From Pseudomonas lalkuanensis (GTDB lineage Bacteria; Pseudomonadota; Gammaproteobacteria; Pseudomonadales; Pseudomonadaceae), in NCBI RefSeq assembly GCF_008807375.1, contig NZ_CP043311.1:62001-126000 (forward strand): a stretch of 64,000 nucleotides of DNA, given 5' to 3'. The notes below the pieces were generated by a model. The model was given only the letters and a program-made list of their open reading frames with translations. It searched no databases and was not told the DNA's origin. Within the stretch, counting starts at the first letter, position 1. Each line of letters begins with the position of its first letter. Made by a program: the position numbers and the translations under genes. Below, in pieces: positions 62,867 through 64,000 of the stretch.

Positions 62867-64000
62867 TGAGCCTGTCCGATTGGTCCCTGGGGCCGCTGGA
62901 ACGCCATTTCACCGAGAGCCTGCAGCGCCTCGAGCCGCAGGCGCCCGATGCCGTGCTGGCGGCCGCCGCGTTGTGCTGCCAGGCCCTGGGCGCCGGCGAT
63001 GTCTGCCTGCCGCTGGCACGTTGGGCCGGGCAGCCATTGTTCGTCGAGGGCGGTCCCGGCCTGCAGGCCCCCGCCCTGCCCGCCTGGCTCGCCGCGTTGC
63101 AGGCATCGGCCCTGGTGGCTGCGCCCGGCGGTTATGCGCCGTTGACCCTGGACGGCGCCCGCCTCTACCTCAGCCGCTACCACGCCTACGAGGCGCAGTT
63201 GGCGGAGAACCTGTTGCGGCGGGCATCCGCCCGGCCGGAGGTGGACGAGGCGCAGCTCAGCGAATCCCTGGCGCGGCTGTTCGCCCGCAACACCCAGCAA
63301 CCGGACTGGCAGCGCCTGGCCGCAGCCCAGGCGGTGCGCCGTAACCTGGCCGTGATTTCCGGCGGCCCGGGTACCGGCAAGACCACCACAGTGGTGCGCC
63401 TGCTGGCGGCGCTGCTGGAGCAGCCCGGTGGTGAGCGGCTTGCCATTGGCCTGGCCGCACCTACCGGGAAGGCCGCTGCGCGCATGGCCGAGGCCATCCG
63501 TAACGCCAAGGCCGAACTGCCGGTGAGCGACGCCATCAAGGCCGCGCTGCCCGAGGAGGCGCGCACCCTGCACCGCTTGCTGGGCAGCCGTGGCGACACC
63601 CCTCAGGTGCGCCATCATGCCGACAATCCGTTGCCGTTGGACGTGCTGGTGGTGGACGAAGCGTCCATGGTCGACCTGGCGCTGATGGCCAAGCTGCTGG
63701 ACGCCCTGCCGCCCAATGCACGACTGATCCTGCTGGGCGACAAGGATCAGCTGGCGGCGGTGGAGGCTGGCGCGGTGTTCGCCGAACTCTGCGAAGGCCG
63801 TGGCCTGGACGCTGCCGCCGCCGCTGACCTGACGCGCATCACGGGCCAGACCGTGCCCGTGGAGCAGCCCCGTTCGCGCCTCGGCGATGCCGTGGTGCTG
63901 CTGACCCACAGCCACCGCTTTGCCGGCGACAGCGGCATCGGCGAGCTGGCGCGGCGCATCAATGGCGGCGACGCCCGTGGCACCCTGGAGCTGCTGCGTG
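62866..64000 (+). CDS. recD: Exodeoxyribonuclease V subunit alpha (RecD), 5' part
   Basis: The first 378 codons are in the window; the gene runs off the right edge. N-terminal RecB-binding domain, then Walker A GGPGTGKT (166-173), APTGKAAARMAEA (motif Ia) and Walker B DEAS (264-267), of the fast 5'-3' helicase. GAGGAGG stands 8 nt before ATG at 62866. The Walker lysine is intact. Confidence 0.95.
   Translation, partial: MSLSDWSLGPLERHFTESLQRLEPQAPDAVLAAAALCCQALGAGDVCLPLARWAGQPLFVEGGPGLQAPALPAWLAALQASALVAAPGGYAPLTLDGARLYLSRYHAYEAQLAENLLRRASARPEVDEAQLSESLARLFARNTQQPDWQRLAAAQAVRRNLAVISGGPGTGKTTTVVRLLAALLEQPGGERLAIGLAAPTGKAAARMAEAIRNAKAELPVSDAIKAALPEEARTLHRLLGSRGDTPQVRHHADNPLPLDVLVVDEASMVDLALMAKLLDALPPNARLILLGDKDQLAAVEAGAVFAELCEGRGLDAAAAADLTRITGQTVPVEQPRSRLGDAVVLLTHSHRFAGDSGIGELARRINGGDARGTLELLR

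Noticed and set aside
1..64000. tRNA, rRNA, CRISPR array, insertion sequence, prophage or attachment site
   Set aside because: I looked for cloverleaf-like segments, regular spaced repeats, transposase motifs and phage genes and saw none.

Overview
The window is a high-GC Gammaproteobacterial chromosome segment. Gene content and order point to Pseudomonas sensu lato: the aa3 oxidase/heme A cluster, metNIQ, znu/zur, nrdJa-nrdJb, polA-ersA-engB, cc4-dsbA, ampDh2-kinB-algB and recCBD. It looks closer to the P. aeruginosa/P. resinovorans lineage than to a distant relative, but a species cannot be named from sequence reading alone. Almost all of the window is ordinary core chromosome. No tRNA, rRNA, prophage, insertion sequence or CRISPR array was seen.

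Layout: (1) 1-2142: 3' end of a radical SAM gene, a beta-carbonic anhydrase and a hypothetical gene. (2) 2143-11002: the aa3-type cytochrome c oxidase locus on the plus strand (coxB, coxA, ctaG, coxC, SURF1, a thioredoxin-fold membrane protein, ctaA, cyoE, senC), with one small membrane gene (DUF2909) on the opposite strand. (3) 11142-14651: the methionine ABC importer (metN-metI-metQ) and a coiled-coil lipoprotein, minus strand. (4) 14852-19503: a GMC oxidoreductase, then the zinc system zur-znuC-znuB (minus) divergent from znuA (plus) around a Zur operator. (5) 19673-27716: split B12-dependent ribonucleotide reductase, homoserine kinase, polA, the sRNA ErsA and the GTPase EngB. (6) 27894-32451: cytochromes c5 and c4, DsbA, an EEP-fold hydrolase and the diguanylate cyclase DgcH. 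(7) 32456-38795: a DASH-type photolyase/cryptochrome, MarC-family protein, AmpDh2 and the KinB/AlgB two-component system. (8) 38796-40983: a gene-poor stretch with a duplicated paired-palindrome module, a sigma-54-type promoter and a run of tiny envelope genes ending in an Ivy-like gene. (9) 40984-55690: WrbA, GltP, fused SpmAB-like protein, DUF5924 protein, GNAT, PAS chemoreceptor coupled to a globin-PAS-GGDEF-EAL protein, a BASS-family transporter, an SDR epimerase, an AraC regulator and a Na/Pi cotransporter. (10) 56009-64000: recC-recB-recD, with recD cut by the window end.

Three themes link the genes. The first is respiration and redox: oxidase, its copper and heme A assembly factors, cytochromes c4/c5, DsbA and two sensory proteins that probably read oxygen or redox state. 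The second is envelope stress and alginate control: ErsA with an AlgU-type promoter, KinB/AlgB, AmpDh2 and the small envelope operon. The third is metal and cofactor supply: zinc uptake, methionine uptake and B12-dependent nucleotide reduction. Two families of short inverted repeats (a REPIN-like GAATTCATTCGCGA family and a GTAGGGTGCGC family) sit mostly at 3' ends of genes; one copy forms the last codons of ctaA.

The most interesting non-textbook signals are four: the 56-bp paired-palindrome module present twice around the algB promoter; a very strong hairpin terminator lying only about 30 nt before the globin-GGDEF-EAL start codon; the Ivy-like protein that has lost its signal peptide and inhibitory loop; and the REPIN-encoded C-terminus of CtaA.
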